A stretch of DNA of 64,000 nucleotides. It comes from Streptococcus sp. 29887 (GTDB lineage: Bacteria > Bacillota > Bacilli > Lactobacillales > Streptococcaceae). The notes under the pieces are model-generated. The model saw only the letters and a list, made by a program, of their open reading frames with translations, ran no database searches and was not told the DNA's origin. Below, in pieces: positions 63,507-64,000 of this stretch. The position numbers and the translations under genes are program-made. Position 1 is the first letter of the stretch. Every line of letters starts with the position of its first letter. The stretch covers positions 1,454,001 to 1,518,000 of the forward strand of contig NZ_CP118735.1 of assembly GCF_032595075.1 (NCBI RefSeq). Direction: 5' to 3'.

Positions 63507-64000
63507 TTATTCATACTGGATCGTCAGCGAAACCACTTCTTCTACGGCAGCCAAGAATTCTGGACTTTCAATCACAAGCGAGGCTTTATTGAGCTCGTCG
63601 TAGATTTCAATGTCTTTGTCATTTTCGATGAAATCAACCTGCTGTCTAAAGACTGTATAGGCTGGTTTGGTTCCCTTACCAAGTTTGGCACTATTTTCTT
63701 TCAAATCCAGAGCTTGACAAGCAGCCATGATTTCTGTTGCAAGGACACGGCGTGCATTTTTCAGTATTTCTCCTGCCTTACGAGCTGCAATTGTTCCCAT
63801 GCTGACAAAGTCTTCTTGGTTTTCACAAGATGGAATGGAATCCACACTAGCTGGATGAGAGAGGACCTTGTTCTCGGATACTAGGGCTGCACAGGCATAT
63901 TGGGTAATCATAAAGCCTGAATTGCAACCAGGGTGTTTAACCAAGAAGGACGGCAATTTGCTGAGCTGACTATTGACCAGACGTTCAACACGGCGTTCAG
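63507..64000 (-). CDS. hutH: Histidine ammonia-lyase, C-terminal part
   Basis: The frame is open to the window edge, so the gene begins beyond it; about 164 C-terminal residues are seen. [20 protein letters not shown] followed by [43 protein letters not shown] is a conserved aromatic-amino-acid lyase segment. HutH deaminates histidine to urocanate, the first step of the pathway completed by HutG. The active-site MIO loop lies outside the window. Confidence 0.93.
   Translation of the reverse strand, partial: ERRVERLVNSQLSKLPSFLVKHPGCNSGFMITQYACAALVSENKVLSHPASVDSIPSCENQEDFVSMGTIAARKAGEILKNARRVLATEIMAACQALDLKENSAKLGKGTKPAYTVFRQQVDFIENDKDIEIYDELNKASLVIESPEFLAAVEEVVSLTIQYE

Overview
The window reads as a chromosomal segment of a low-GC Streptococcus, most like S. 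suis. The signs are a class Ib nrdHEF set, PTS HPr and enzyme I, a competence gene (coiA) with a SigX/ComX cin-box, the coiA, pepF, O-methyltransferase, prsA, alaS order seen in streptococci, and an FSIRK-type signal plus LPNTG anchor on a giant surface protein. Most genes are on the minus strand, and the few plus-strand genes are C/T-rich in their sense strand. I infer that minus is the leading strand here.

Regions. 1-6.4 kb: the mscL 3' end, galE, rpsU, and a hemW operon (hemW, acyl-ACP thioesterase, NUDIX, HAD phosphatase, TIGR01906 membrane protein), then a VanZ-like gene and a RUP-like mini-element. 6.4-13.2 kb: glycogen phosphorylase under tandem CcpA/LacI-type operators and a nucleoside salvage set (rpiA, deoB, arsC-like, punA, deoD) ending in a broken HIRAN gene. 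13.3-22.8 kb: smc-rnc, a membrane acyltransferase, an ArsR-type regulator with an MFS exporter behind three palindromes, and a DUF1846 gene with a strikingly structured leader. 23-35 kb: one 4,035-residue CshA-like fibrillar adhesin whose promoter carries nine Gs between the -35 and -10. 35.7-41.9 kb: ptsHI and nrdHEF, with NrdR boxes and an unusual hairpin-rich spacer between nrdE and nrdF. 41.9-46.8 kb: a twelve-gene operon of small membrane proteins with two CPBP proteins, an HExxH protein and one XRE regulator, behind a 21-bp-periodic operator array. 47-56 kb: alaS, a LURP-one-like gene behind a T-box element, prsA, an O-methyltransferase, two paralogous membrane proteins and pepF. 56.2-58.1 kb: a two-gene Septu-type defence system (PtuA ATPase, PtuB HNH) between pepF and coiA. 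59.3-64 kb: a BTAD/STAND regulator beside hutG and hutH of histidine degradation.

The observations I would check first are the phase-variable-looking promoter of the giant adhesin, the operator array and membrane-protein operon at 42-47 kb, the three-way-junction leader before the DUF1846 gene, the duplicated hairpin modules inside nrdEF and before alaS, the T-box in front of a non-synthetase gene, and the Septu island. All functional calls come from reading the sequence and family knowledge; no search was run.
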